Shown: positions 30,524 to 40,495, numbered from the stretch's first letter. The stretch is 41,360 nt of DNA from Rhizobiaceae bacterium (GCA_020628775.1 JAHDEP010000004.1:1445-42804); one strand, 5' to 3'. A program made the numbers and translations. The notes: generated by a model from the letters alone, not told the origin.

Positions 30524-31557
30524 ATACTGATTTCAGTTTTTTGAGAAACAAGTTGGCGGGAAAGCTTTTGATCAAGCTCTTCCGCCATTTTCTTAAGTTC
30601 GATACTTTGATCGCCACTTAGTTTTTTTATCGCAGCAATGGTCAGTTCTGTTGCAATGTGATCCGGCTTGTGGCCAAGATTTTCCAAATCATAAAGTTCT
30701 GAACTTTTGACATGTTGGTGTAGACCATCGGAATGAATATATGGAAAAACCACCGTATCCCTGTTGCCTGAGATGATGATCGTTGGGGCTGTGATCTGTT
30801 TGTATTTTGGCCAGGTTTTGCAAAGATAGTTAAACAATGAAGCGATGTCCTTGGCGTTTGCTTGAAATGTTTTTGGTCGCAATACCAATTCAGGTGCCGT
30901 ATCGCGCACATAAGTATCAGGCATTTTGTTTGGCCAGAAAACACACTTCGAACCACTTTCAATGCGCTGTAGGCCAGCGATCAAAGCGAGCGTATTTGCA
31001 AACATCCAACCTAAAACTGGAAGGCTTGTGAGTGTGTAATACCATCTGACGCCGCCCGGCCAAGGATATGCCACAGGTGACAAAAACAAAAGTGAATGAA
31101 CTTTTGACGGATGATGCACGGCAAAACTTGCGACAACCGCACCGCCAAATGAATGGCCAACCATAATTGCCTTATCAATTGCCAACTGATCCATAAGTTT
31201 AGCAATTACTGCTGCTTGCTGATCAGGGTATTTGTTTTCATCCGGTCCTCGTTCGGACCAGCCATGACCTGGGCGATCTATAAATAAAAGGTCTGCCTCT
31301 ATCTTCGCTAAATCTTCAAAAGGTGCCATCTGATCACGCAAGTTTCCACTTGCGCCATGGATGAAGACAACAGGAGGGGATCCATTTGGATTGTCTGCTT
31401 TAATGAATTTAGCGTGGATTTTTACGCCATCAATATCGTAAAATTTTCCGATCGGCGGATATTTCTTATCGATTTGAGCTGATTTAAATTGGGTAAAGAT
31501 GAAGAGCGCGACAAACAGGATCGCAAGTCCCACTACACCAAATAACAATATGTCCAA
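30520..31557 (-). CDS. Alpha/beta hydrolase, membrane-anchored
   Basis: 345 aa; N-terminal TM (LFGVVGLAILFVALFIFTQF), VVFIHGASGNLRDQ, IDRPGHGWSERG, VGHSFGGAVV. Confidence 0.92.
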   Translation of the reverse strand: MDILLFGVVGLAILFVALFIFTQFKSAQIDKKYPPIGKFYDIDGVKIHAKFIKADNPNGSPPVVFIHGASGNLRDQMAPFEDLAKIEADLLFIDRPGHGWSERGPDENKYPDQQAAVIAKLMDQLAIDKAIMVGHSFGGAVVASFAVHHPSKVHSLLFLSPVAYPWPGGVRWYYTLTSLPVLGWMFANTLALIAGLQRIESGSKCVFWPNKMPDTYVRDTAPELVLRPKTFQANAKDIASLFNYLCKTWPKYKQITAPTIIISGNRDTVVFPYIHSDGLHQHVKSSELYDLENLGHKPDHIATELTIAAIKKLSGDQSIELKKMAEELDQKLSRQLVSQKTEISI

Positions 31558-31573
31558 TTATAAAATTCCGAGA

Positions 31574-32209
31574 TCAGATTTCGCTTTTTTCAAGCTTTTG
31601 CATGAGTTTGATCATGCTGGCTTGAGCATTTCTGTTCGCAGGATAGATTGATAATACGCGTTCGTAAACTTCTAATGCTTTGTCATCTTCACCAATAGCT
31701 GACAAAATCGTTGCCATGCCAACAAGTGCACCAAAATGCCTTGGTTCAAGAGCAAGCGTTTGCTCGATATCAGCCATGGATTTAACGTAATTGCGCATTA
31801 CATAATGCAACGTTGCTCTGCGGTTCCAGCCTTCAGCGTAATCTGGTAGCAATACGATGACCTGGTCTAAAAGTTCCATTGCATCGGTGTTGCGACCATC
31901 GCGCATAGCCTGTTGTGCCCAAACCATGAGCGCATTTGCTGTTGCACTGCCTGAACTTGCCCAACTGATTGTGATACGAGATGCTAAGCGTTTTGCTTTG
32001 CCAAAGTTTGGCTCGCGTTTTAGCTCGCCAAATAATTCATCCAGCCTCTCAGCTCGAGCAAGACTAAGCTTGTTCTTCTTGGTAGCTGTTGTTGTTGCTT
32101 TTGGTATTGATGACGTTGTAACCGGGTCCGTCACTTCAGAGTGTGCCGTACCGGTTATGGTCAGCGACGCAACAAAAATCAGAGTATGAATCAAATTAAA
32201 ATGGCGCAT
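31574..32209 (-). CDS. Tetratricopeptide repeat protein, exported
   Basis: 211 aa; signal peptide; AEGWNRRATLHYVMRNYVKSMADIEQTLALEPRHFGALVGMATILSAIGEDDKALEVYERVLSIYP. Confidence 0.88.
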   Translation of the reverse strand: MRHFNLIHTLIFVASLTITGTAHSEVTDPVTTSSIPKATTTATKKNKLSLARAERLDELFGELKREPNFGKAKRLASRITISWASSGSATANALMVWAQQAMRDGRNTDAMELLDQVIVLLPDYAEGWNRRATLHYVMRNYVKSMADIEQTLALEPRHFGALVGMATILSAIGEDDKALEVYERVLSIYPANRNAQASMIKLMQKLEKSEI

Positions 32210-32341
32210 AATAGGTTCATGGTTACCTAGTTTGCACCAAACGTCAAACCCTAATAAACACGGATAACTATTCGTTAACCATGTTTAGGAAATATTTAAC
32301 AAAATGTGAATGACAAATCGTTGTCGTTAAGTCGCTGTGGA

Positions 32342-32467
32342 TTAACCTTGGCGAGCTTTAAAACGAGGGTTTGATTTGTTGATGATATAAACACGGCCTT
32401 TACGACGAACCAAACGGTTTTCGCGGTGACGGTTTTTAAGTGACTTAAGAGAATTTTTAATTTTCAT
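32342..32467 (-). CDS. rpmJ: 50S ribosomal protein L36, Cys-free type (YkgO-like)
   Basis: 41 aa: [42 protein letters not shown]- form lacking the zinc-binding cysteines. Confidence 0.95.
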   Translation of the reverse strand: MKIKNSLKSLKNRHRENRLVRRKGRVYIINKSNPRFKARQG

Positions 32468-32512
32468 CTTTTTTTCCACGCCACTTGAAGGCGTTGCTCC
32501 TAAATAATCAAA

Positions 32513-32532
32513 GCGCGCCAGACGAGGCGCGC
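32513..32532 (-). other. GC-rich hairpin between purK and rpmJ
   Basis: GCGCGCC-AGACGA-GGCGCGC, perfect 7-bp stem; on the - strand followed by TTTGATTATTT. Weak terminator or rpmJ leader. Confidence 0.55.
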
Positions 32533-32623
32533 CATTTGTTGGGCAGGAGGTAACTTTTTCCGTCCTATTTGTCAACATCAAAGCCAGCCACAGATCAAAA
32601 TATTTGTGACATATGTGTAATAT

Positions 32624-33703
32624 TTATGGCTTTAAAAAAGTTACATGCCCCATTTTTCGACCCGGCCGGGCTTCCAATTTCCCATATAAATGAATTTTGG
32701 CATTATGATCCGCGGCATGTTTTTCTAAATCATTCACATCATCGCCAATCAAATTCAGCATCACGCAATCACTGTGACGTTTAGCATTTGAAAGCGGCAA
32801 ACCACTGATGGCACGAATATGCTGTTCAAATTGAGATGTCACACACGCAGCTTCCGTCCAGTGGCCGGAATTATGTACACGCGGAGCAATTTCATTCACG
32901 CAGATATTAAAGGCATCGCTATTTGCATTTTCTACGAAAAACTCAACCGCAAACACACCAACATAATTTAGATGTTCAGCAATTTTTTGTGCATATTCAA
33001 TTGCGGTCTTCACTACATCACCATGCACATTGGCCGGTATTGTTGATGTATGCAGGATATGATTTTTGTGAACGTTTTCTGCAATATCAAATGCTTGAAA
33101 TGATCCATCAATGCCACGTGCTGCAATGACTGAGACTTCGCAATCAAAGTTCACAAAAGCTTCTAGGATCGCGTCCTGACCTGCCATAGCGTCAAATGCT
33201 GCTTGAAGGTCTGCATCTGTATCAATTTTTACCTGCCCCTTGCCATCATAACCTAAGCGTCTGGTTTTTAAAATTGCTGGTAGTCCGGTTTGCGCAACGC
33301 CATCTTTTAAGTCTTGAAGCGAATTGACGGCATGAAAACCTGCGGTTTTTGCGCCAATTCCCTGCGCCATTTGTTTTTCCATCAAGCGATCCTGAGAGAT
33401 CTTTAAAGCTTGTGCACCTGGATAAACAGGGATGACTTTTTCCAAGCTTTCAATGGCAAGGCTTGGTACATTTTCAAATTCGTATGTCACCACATCACAT
33501 TGATCTGCTAGGCTTTCAAGCGCAATCTCATCGTCATAAGCTGCGATGATTTGATCATTTGCAACCTGTGCGGCAGGTGCATTTGGATCAGGCTCTAAGA
33601 TGACCGTTTGATAACCCAATTGTGCGGCGGCCATTGCCAACATGCGTCCAAGCTGTCCGCCGCCGATAATGCCAATAGTTGAGTTTGGAGCAAGTGCCGT
33701 CAT
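32624..33703 (-). CDS. purK: 5-(carboxyamino)imidazole ribonucleotide synthase
   Basis: Start at MTALAPNSTIGIIGGGQLGRMLAMAAAQLGYQTVILEPD (33703); ATP-grasp LKTRRLGYDGKGQ, NEIAPRVHNSGHWT. Confidence 0.96.
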   Translation of the reverse strand: MTALAPNSTIGIIGGGQLGRMLAMAAAQLGYQTVILEPDPNAPAAQVANDQIIAAYDDEIALESLADQCDVVTYEFENVPSLAIESLEKVIPVYPGAQALKISQDRLMEKQMAQGIGAKTAGFHAVNSLQDLKDGVAQTGLPAILKTRRLGYDGKGQVKIDTDADLQAAFDAMAGQDAILEAFVNFDCEVSVIAARGIDGSFQAFDIAENVHKNHILHTSTIPANVHGDVVKTAIEYAQKIAEHLNYVGVFAVEFFVENANSDAFNICVNEIAPRVHNSGHWTEAACVTSQFEQHIRAISGLPLSNAKRHSDCVMLNLIGDDVNDLEKHAADHNAKIHLYGKLEARPGRKMGHVTFLKP

Positions 33704-33705
33704 TA

Positions 33706-34206
33706 TTATACGTTGTCCGTTGGTTTTTCTGCGATTGAGGCTGAATTTGCAGCGCGCCATTCATCCAGATTTTTAGCAATCTTATCGTCATTAAGCGCAA
33801 TGACTGCCGCTGCCATTAAGCCAGCGTTTTTTGCGCCTGCTTTACCAATAGCAAGTGTCCCAACCGGAATGCCACCTGGCATCTGAACGATTGATAACAA
33901 GCTATCTTGACCCGATAGTGCTTTGCTTTCGACAGGTACGCCCAAAACCGGAAGCGGCGTTAATGAAGCGACCATGCCTGGAAGGTGCGCCGCACCTCCT
34001 GCGCCTGCGATAATTACTTTAAATCCTTCGTCGCGGGCTGATTTTGCAAAATCATACATGCGATCTGGCGTTCTATGGGCTGAAACAATGCGCGCGTCAT
34101 ATTCAAGCTCCAGCGCATCAAGTATGTCGGCTGCGTGCTTCATAGTTGGCCAATCAGATTGGCTCCCCATGATAATGGCAATGGGGGCGGATGTTTTGCT
34201 GGTCAA
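33706..34206 (-). CDS. purE: N5-carboxyaminoimidazole ribonucleotide mutase
   Basis: 166 aa; [64 protein letters not shown]. Confidence 0.97.
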   Translation of the reverse strand: MTSKTSAPIAIIMGSQSDWPTMKHAADILDALELEYDARIVSAHRTPDRMYDFAKSARDEGFKVIIAGAGGAAHLPGMVASLTPLPVLGVPVESKALSGQDSLLSIVQMPGGIPVGTLAIGKAGAKNAGLMAAAVIALNDDKIAKNLDEWRAANSASIAEKPTDNV

Positions 34207-34220
34207 TGTGCTGGTCCTAT

Positions 34221-34424
34221 TTAGGCAATAATATCTGGGATAATTTGGTCTTCGATTTTGCTGATTTTGTCTTTAATTGCGAGTTTTTTCTTCTTCATAC
34301 GCTGTATCGAAAGTGCGTCAGATCCGGTCTCAATCATCGCTGTGATTGCGAGATCATAATCTGCATGCTCGTGTTTGAGTTTAGCCATTTGCATTTTTAA
34401 CTCAACTTGGTCTTGGTCGGCCAT
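34221..34424 (-). CDS. YdcH/DUF465 small coiled-coil protein
   Basis: 67 aa; [52 protein letters not shown]. Confidence 0.88.
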   Translation of the reverse strand: MADQDQVELKMQMAKLKHEHADYDLAITAMIETGSDALSIQRMKKKKLAIKDKISKIEDQIIPDIIA

Positions 34425-34607
34425 TTAAAACACCCATATGTCCCAATTTTGAATAGACGTATTTTTTGAACAATATAATTTAATAATAAATTATTATCGA
34501 TAAAAAATTCCCTTCGACAATTGCGCTGACACATGGCACACTTCTTATGCCAAATCTAGTTTCTCTTTATTTCGGCTAAAGTCAGACTTTTAATCAAGGA
34601 GAAAAAT

Positions 34608-34778
34608 ATGTCATTTGAAACACATCTTGCATCACTTGAGGCCAAACATTCTGCTTTGGAAAATGAGCTAGCAGCCTTGCTTAGCCGCCCTCAGCCGCAG
34701 GAAGAACTTGTCATTGATTTAAAGCGAAAGAAACTAAAACTTAAAGACAAAATGGAAATGTTACGAACCACGAATTAG
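34608..34778 (+). CDS. YdcH/DUF465 small protein (below ORF-track cutoff)
   Basis: Read manually: SD AAGGAG; 56 aa MSFETHLASLEAKHSALENELAALLSRPQPQEELVIDLKRKKLKLKDKMEMLRTTN. Confidence 0.85.
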   Translation: MSFETHLASLEAKHSALENELAALLSRPQPQEELVIDLKRKKLKLKDKMEMLRTTN

Positions 34779-34805
34779 TTATTTAACTCTTTGTTTTTAT
34801 TTTAA

Positions 34806-35075
34806 TTAAGCTGGCTCGGCCCAGAATTGGTCGAGCCAAATATTTAATCTGTTAAACCCGTCATGACTGATAGAATAGTATCTTCGGGTTCCCTGATTTT
34901 TTACCTCAACCAATCCACTATCTAATAGCGCTTTTAAGTGTTGAGAGACAGCTGGCCGACTTATCGGCAAACCTTTAGCCAATTCATTCACAGTTTGAGG
35001 CCCTCTCAAAAGCTCTTCGAGGAGGTATCTGCGATTCGCATCAGCAATTGCGGAAAATGGGTCAATCTTTTGCAT
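34806..35075 (-). CDS. ArsR/SmtB-type winged-helix transcriptional regulator without cysteines
   Basis: 89 aa; DPFSAIADANRRYLLEELLRGPQTVNELAKGLPISRPAVSQHLKALLDSGLVEVKNQGTRRYYSI. Confidence 0.92.
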   Translation of the reverse strand: MQKIDPFSAIADANRRYLLEELLRGPQTVNELAKGLPISRPAVSQHLKALLDSGLVEVKNQGTRRYYSISHDGFNRLNIWLDQFWAEPA

Positions 35076-35144
35076 ATCAACAAGCTAATTTAATTTATTG
35101 TGCGATGCAAGAGGATTGTGCATCGCAATAATTCTATCGAGGGT

Positions 35145-35912
35145 TTATCCGATTAACCCATCATAGATGAGTTTTACACCGGTTATAAACATGAGTACGT
35201 ACATGAATGGGAAGAAGATTTTTGCCGACATGCGTTTCACAACCCAGGCACCGCATAAAGTTGTCACAATTGCCAGAGGCATCAAATATAACGACGTTTG
35301 TAGATTTGTTGTATCAAACTGGCCAAGCGCAAAATATGGGATGAGTTTGATCACGTTGACGATGAAGAAGAACCGGACACTCGTTCCTGTGTAAATGCGT
35401 GGTGTTTGCCCCAGCGGAAGGGTATAAACTTGATAGGGTGGTCCGCCAGCATGGGAGACAAAACTCGTGTAGCCGGCAATCGCGCCCCAAAAACTTCCAG
35501 CCGTCGCATTTGCAGGTTTCGGGCTTTGTTCTTTAGCTCTGTTGGCAAATTTTAGAATAAGAAAATACAGCACAAAGCTAACGGATATGATGCCAACAAT
35601 CAGGCGTACGAGATTTTCATCGATATACGCTGCGGTTAAGCCGCCGATGGCAATGCCAACAACAGCACCGGGCAGCATGATTTTTAATAATTTAAGATCG
35701 AAATCTTTTCGCCAAGACCATAGGCTGAAGATGTCCATAATGATCAAGATGGGCAAAAGGATTGCAGCCGCTTGCACGGGCGGCATTGCAATTGCCATAA
35801 TTGGAACCCCGAGCATCCCCATGACGCCACCTAAACCGCCTTTAGAAAGGCCGGTGAGTGCAACAGCAATAAGCGCGCAAACTAAAACTAATGGGTCACT
35901 TGTGAGGAACAT
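35145..35912 (-). CDS. TauE/SafE family sulfite/anion exporter
   Basis: 255 aa, polytopic; LTGLSKGGLGGVMGMLGVPIMAIAMPPVQAAAILLPILIIMDIFSLWSWR, AGYTSFVSHAGGPPYQVYTLP. Confidence 0.95.
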   Translation of the reverse strand: MFLTSDPLVLVCALIAVALTGLSKGGLGGVMGMLGVPIMAIAMPPVQAAAILLPILIIMDIFSLWSWRKDFDLKLLKIMLPGAVVGIAIGGLTAAYIDENLVRLIVGIISVSFVLYFLILKFANRAKEQSPKPANATAGSFWGAIAGYTSFVSHAGGPPYQVYTLPLGQTPRIYTGTSVRFFFIVNVIKLIPYFALGQFDTTNLQTSLYLMPLAIVTTLCGAWVVKRMSAKIFFPFMYVLMFITGVKLIYDGLIG

Positions 35913-36014
35913 CCTTGAACTCCTTGGTTCTAAGGTTTATCGGGTAATGGAAAACAAAGGTTGCTTCAATGGGTAATGCGCCATTGATTGCAACTATAAA
36001 CAACAGAACAGATT

Positions 36015-36677
36015 GTGACCCCTATGACTTTAACACCAAATCGCTGCAGACTTGTATTGATAACACCTGATCTTGATAGCGTTTCTAAGTTGAGCGAATG
36101 CGTTGAAAACGCGCTTAAGGGCGGGGATGTTGCATCGGTTATCATTCCCCAACGACAATTGGATGAGCAGACATTTCAATCAGTTGCCGAAGCATTGGTG
36201 CCGATTATCCAAAAGTCAGATGCAGCAGCGCTTATTGCAGGTGATACGCGCGTTATGGGGCGCGTAAAAGCTGATGGGGTGCATGTTATTGGAAATGCAG
36301 ACAATGTTTATGATGCAGTTCAGGACTTTGCACCGCAAAAGATTGTTGGTGGTGGTAATGCAAAAGATCGCCATGCAGCATTATCTATTGGTGATACGCA
36401 GCCTGATTATTTGTTCTTTGGTAAAATTGATGGCGATATTAAACCTGATGCGCATCCTAAAAATTTAGCATTAGGTCAATGGTGGGCAGAATTTGTTGAA
36501 GTTCCATGCATTGTATCTGGTGGCACTCATCTAGATAGCGTTGAACAGGTTGCAGAAACTGGATGTGATTTTATCGCACTTGGTAAGGCGGTATTCGCAA
36601 AACCAGAAGAAGCGGCATTAAAAGTATCTGAGATAAATGCTATTCTTGACGAAAAAGCGCCACGATTTGAAGCTTAA
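36015..36677 (+). CDS. ThiE-fold (thiamine phosphate synthase-like) protein, degenerate active site
   Basis: 220 aa; KADGVHVIGNADN, IVGGGNAKDRHAA, PCIVSGGTHLDSVEQVAETGCDFIALGKAVF. Overall ThiE layout, key motifs altered. Start codon uncertain. Confidence 0.75.
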   Translation: MTPMTLTPNRCRLVLITPDLDSVSKLSECVENALKGGDVASVIIPQRQLDEQTFQSVAEALVPIIQKSDAAALIAGDTRVMGRVKADGVHVIGNADNVYDAVQDFAPQKIVGGGNAKDRHAALSIGDTQPDYLFFGKIDGDIKPDAHPKNLALGQWWAEFVEVPCIVSGGTHLDSVEQVAETGCDFIALGKAVFAKPEEAALKVSEINAILDEKAPRFEA

Positions 36678-36756
36678 ATAAATCGAACCGGTGAATATTC
36701 GCCGATAATATCCATAAACGCCTTGTGCTATTTTGTTGCAAATACTGGAGAACTTA

Positions 36757-37824
36757 ATGTCAAAATATAGATTGGTACCGTTTGCCATGCTTATATTTAT
36801 CAGTTTTTCCAATGCGCAAGCTCAGTTTGTGCCGGTTCCAAGCGATGAAAATTCAGATGGCGCGTCCGCTACGCCTAATTTGAAGCTTTTAAAAACAATT
36901 CCCAGTGCACCTTTTGAAGATTTAAGTGCGTTTCAAGAACCTGAAACAAAGCAATCAGGTAAAACCAATCGAATAGTCACCAAAGAAATTGATGAAGCCG
37001 CATGGCTGCCATTTGGTGCGTTTCAGCGCGGGCAATATCTAAAGGCAATGGAACTTGCGCTTCCTCGGGCGCAACTTGGCGATCCTGCAGCACAAACTTT
37101 ACTGGCAGAATTATTTGCTGAAGGCTTTGGCGTTGGTCGCAGCATGGATGATGCTGTTTTTTGGTATGATCAAGCGGCTAAAAACGGTGATCCTGCAGCG
37201 CAATATAAGCTTGCGTTGTTGTTGACTGACGGCAAATACATTACGCGCAACGATGAGCGCGCACGTGAATTGATGAGACAATCTGCAGAAGCTGGCAATC
37301 CAAAAGCGCAGTTTAATTACGCACAATTGCTTGTTGCCGATAAACCAGGTCAGGTTGGTATTCGCGAAGCTTTGCCATTTTTTGAAAAATCTGCAGCGCG
37401 CGGTATTCCAGATGCGCAATATGCTTTGTCGCAGATATATATCAACGCATTGGATGTTGATGAGAATAAGCGCGCCATTGCGCGCCGTCATTTAATTTCA
37501 GCTGCACGCGCAGGCTATGACACCGCGCGATTAGATCTAGCGATTTGGCTGATTGATGGTGTTGGAGGTGAACGCGATTTTGAGGCAGGGTTTGAATGGA
37601 TGAGCCTTGCTGCGCTGAAAGGCAACGTGATTGCACAAAATCGGTTAGCGCATTTATATATCCAGGCCATTGGAACCAGAGGCAATCCTATTGAAGCTGG
37701 AAAATGGTACATCATCTCCCGTCGCGCAGGTCTTGAAGACGCCAGCCTTGAGGATTTTTACCAAGGGCTAACTGTTGAAGAGCAGAAAGAAGCGCTGGCT
37801 GCCGCGAATGAGCTGCGTTTTTAA
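36757..37824 (+). CDS. Exported SEL1-like repeat protein
   Basis: Start at ATG 36757 with signal peptide (MSKYRLVPFAMLIFISFSNAQAQ); repeats AAQTLLAELFAEGFGVGRSMDDAVFWYDQAAKNGDPAAQYKLALLL, etc. Confidence 0.92.
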   Translation: MSKYRLVPFAMLIFISFSNAQAQFVPVPSDENSDGASATPNLKLLKTIPSAPFEDLSAFQEPETKQSGKTNRIVTKEIDEAAWLPFGAFQRGQYLKAMELALPRAQLGDPAAQTLLAELFAEGFGVGRSMDDAVFWYDQAAKNGDPAAQYKLALLLTDGKYITRNDERARELMRQSAEAGNPKAQFNYAQLLVADKPGQVGIREALPFFEKSAARGIPDAQYALSQIYINALDVDENKRAIARRHLISAARAGYDTARLDLAIWLIDGVGGERDFEAGFEWMSLAALKGNVIAQNRLAHLYIQAIGTRGNPIEAGKWYIISRRAGLEDASLEDFYQGLTVEEQKEALAAANELRF

Positions 37825-37927
37825 CCATTCATATCGACTAAGGCTTGAAAAACAGCACGTTTTGTGTTCTTGAAGCGGCAATTGCCCAAAACTGTTCGGG
37901 CTTCTCTCAATATACTGGAATATATCC

Positions 37928-38491
37928 ATGAAAATTAACGGTAATGAAATCCGCCCTGGAAATGTTATTCAGCACAATGGTGGCCTTTGGGCAGCTGTGA
38001 AAACAAATGCTGTGAAGCCAGGTAAAGGCGGTGCATTTAATCAGGTTGAACTGAAAAACCTCATCGATGGCACAAAGCTAAATGAGCGCTTCCGTGCAAA
38101 CGAAACTGTTGAGCGTGTTCGCTTGGAGCAAAAAGATTTTCAATATCTTTATGCGCAGGATGATATGCTTGTTTTCATGGATACAGAAAGCTACGAGCAG
38201 CTTGAACTTCAGGCTGAGTTTGTTGGCGATCGCTCAGCATTCTTGCAAGACGGTATGATGGTCACAGTTGAATTGTTTGAAGAAAAAGCAATCGGCGTAC
38301 GTTTGCCTGACCAGGTTACTTTGGAAATTGCTGAAGCTGATCCTGTTGTTAAAGGTCAAACAGCTGCATCTTCTTATAAACCAGCAGTGTTGGAAAATGG
38401 CGTGCGAATTCTTGTGCCACCATTTATTTCTTCAGGTGAAAAAGTGATCGTGGATACAAACGAGTTAACTTACGTTCGCCGCTCAGAATAG
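37928..38491 (+). CDS. efp: Elongation factor P
   Basis: 187 aa; [45 protein letters not shown]; lysine in loop (PGKGGA). Confidence 0.98.
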   Translation: MKINGNEIRPGNVIQHNGGLWAAVKTNAVKPGKGGAFNQVELKNLIDGTKLNERFRANETVERVRLEQKDFQYLYAQDDMLVFMDTESYEQLELQAEFVGDRSAFLQDGMMVTVELFEEKAIGVRLPDQVTLEIAEADPVVKGQTAASSYKPAVLENGVRILVPPFISSGEKVIVDTNELTYVRRSE

Positions 38492-38539
38492 TTACGCGAC
38501 TGTTCTTTTTAGCGCAAAACAAACATAGAGATTTTTTAA

Positions 38540-39343
38540 ATGGCACGTTCAGCATTACTCAACGTCATGGTTCAAGCCGCAATGAAAGCCGGTCGTTCGC
38601 TTTCACGCGATTTCGGCGAAGTGCAACAGCTTCAGGTGTCGGTTAAAGGCCCGTCTGATTATGTTAGTCAGGCAGATTTGAAATCTGAGAAGATTGTTCG
38701 TGAAGAGCTTTTAAAAGCCCGCCCGACCTACGGGTTTTTGGGTGAGGAAAGCGAAGAGATCAAAGGTACGGATGGTACTCACCGTTGGATTGTTGATCCT
38801 TTAGATGGCACGACTAACTTTTTGCATGGCTTTCCCATGTTCTCTGTCTCTATTGCGCTAGAGCGTGGTGGCGAATTGGTTGCGGGCGTTATCTTTAACC
38901 CTGCAACAGATGAATTGTTCACGGCTGAAAAAGGCGGCGGCGCATATATGAACGATCGTCGTTTGCGTGTTGCAGGTCGTAAGAAACTTACCGATTCTAT
39001 CGTAACATGTGGCATGCCGCATTTGGGCCGTGGCAATCACGGTAAATTCCTCATCCAGCTTGCTAATGTGATGGGAGAAGTCTCAGGTGTTCGTCGCACA
39101 GGTGCGGCTTCGATCGATTTAGCGTATTTGGCTGCCGGTCATGTTGATGGTTATTGGGAAGAGGGGCTTGCCCCTTGGGATATTGCTGCAGGTATCGTGC
39201 TCATTCGTGAAGCGGGTGGGTTCATTTATGATGCTGATGGTGGCACGAAAATGCTTGAAACAGGCTCACTTGTTGCGGGTAATGAATATATCCAAAAGTC
39301 ATTGAGCGAAGTTGTCTCGCGCCCAGCGCCGAAAAAAGCTTAA
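38540..39343 (+). CDS. suhB: Inositol monophosphatase family protein
   Basis: 267 aa; DYVSQADLKSEKIV, FLGEESEE, WIVDPLDGTTNFLHGFPMFSVSIAL, WDIAAGIVLIREAGG. Confidence 0.95.
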   Translation: MARSALLNVMVQAAMKAGRSLSRDFGEVQQLQVSVKGPSDYVSQADLKSEKIVREELLKARPTYGFLGEESEEIKGTDGTHRWIVDPLDGTTNFLHGFPMFSVSIALERGGELVAGVIFNPATDELFTAEKGGGAYMNDRRLRVAGRKKLTDSIVTCGMPHLGRGNHGKFLIQLANVMGEVSGVRRTGAASIDLAYLAAGHVDGYWEEGLAPWDIAAGIVLIREAGGFIYDADGGTKMLETGSLVAGNEYIQKSLSEVVSRPAPKKA

Positions 39344-39469
39344 TAACCTTTTAATAATTAACTATCTTTTTTAACGAAGTTTTTCGGAAACGCTTTTAAT
39401 TTCGCCATTTTTTTGCTTAGAGTTCCTATACGGGGATAAGTATAAAAAAATTTAGGCGGATATTAGGGT

Positions 39470-40495
39470 ATGGCTAATTCGACTTGGGACCAAGTTTCTG
39501 AAAATGGGAAAGCGCCAAATAAGCTTTCAAGCCCAATTGTATTTTTATTTAGTGTATTGATATCATTGGTTTTTGTGGGTTTTGCGGTTGCTGTGTTGTT
39601 TAGGCAAGTTCAGGCAGCATTTCTGGCAAATCCTGGGTTAAATGGCCTAATTATCTTTGTTTTGTTCGCTGGTGTGCTTTTAGCTATCCGTCAAATCACG
39701 CAATTAAGACCTGAAGTAAGATGGGTTAATTCTTTCAGAGCCGCAGGAGACGCTGACAAAGTTAGTCGCGATCCAATTCTGCTTGCTCCTATGCGCGTTT
39801 TATTTAGCGGGCAGCGTGAGAAGGCTCTTTCAACATCCTCGCTCCGTTCGATATTGGATTCCATTGCCAATCGCTTAGATGAATCTCGTGACACAACACG
39901 TTATCTAATTGGCCTTTTGGTGTTTTTAGGTCTGTTGGGTACATTTTGGGGTCTATTAGGCACCATCGGGTCGATTAAAGATGTGATTGGTTCACTCGAT
40001 GCAGGTTCTGGAAACACCGAAGATGTGCTTGCAGCATTGAAAACAGGTTTGGGTGCGCCACTTGATGGCATGGGCACCGCCTTTTCATCATCACTGTTCG
40101 GTTTGGCGGGTTCGCTGATCCTTGGCTTTATTGATCTTCAAGCAGGGTGGGCGCAATCTCGTTTTTATGCAGAACTTGAAAACTGGTTGGCATCGGTTAC
40201 CGATGTGACCTCTGATGTGGGCAGCACAAATGTACCTACGATCACCACAAGTGCGGACAGCTCTGAAGAGTTAAAAGCTGTTGCTGAGCATCTTAAAAAT
40301 CTTTCAGTTGATGGTGGCACAAATCAGCGAACAACAGCTGCAATGGCGAACTTGGCTGAAGGTATTCAAGGCCTTGTAAAAAATATGCGTAATGAGCAGC
40401 AAATGTTGCGTGATTGGATTGATGCCCAACAGGAAGAGTCTAAATCAATGCGCGTCACGTTGGATAAATTAGCCGACCGGATCAAAGATAAGTAG
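39470..40495 (+). CDS. MotA/TolQ/ExbB-type proton channel family protein
   Basis: 341 aa; TM helices plus LLVFLGLLGTFWGLLGTIGSIKDVIGSL and LKTGLGAPLDGMGTAFSSSLFGLAGSLILGFIDL. Confidence 0.88.
   Translation: MANSTWDQVSENGKAPNKLSSPIVFLFSVLISLVFVGFAVAVLFRQVQAAFLANPGLNGLIIFVLFAGVLLAIRQITQLRPEVRWVNSFRAAGDADKVSRDPILLAPMRVLFSGQREKALSTSSLRSILDSIANRLDESRDTTRYLIGLLVFLGLLGTFWGLLGTIGSIKDVIGSLDAGSGNTEDVLAALKTGLGAPLDGMGTAFSSSLFGLAGSLILGFIDLQAGWAQSRFYAELENWLASVTDVTSDVGSTNVPTITTSADSSEELKAVAEHLKNLSVDGGTNQRTTAAMANLAEGIQGLVKNMRNEQQMLRDWIDAQQEESKSMRVTLDKLADRIKDK

Noticed and set aside
32260-32300. Possible CtrA box (gttaaccatgtttagg) upstream of the TPR gene, and a similar ttaaccat near 17254
   Set aside because: The second TTAA half-site at the required 7-nt spacing is missing; too weak to call.
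34812-34838. Hairpin TGGCTCG...CGAGCCA as a terminator for the + strand YdcH gene
   Set aside because: It overlaps the C-terminal codons of the ArsR-type gene and has no U-tract on the + strand; ambiguous.
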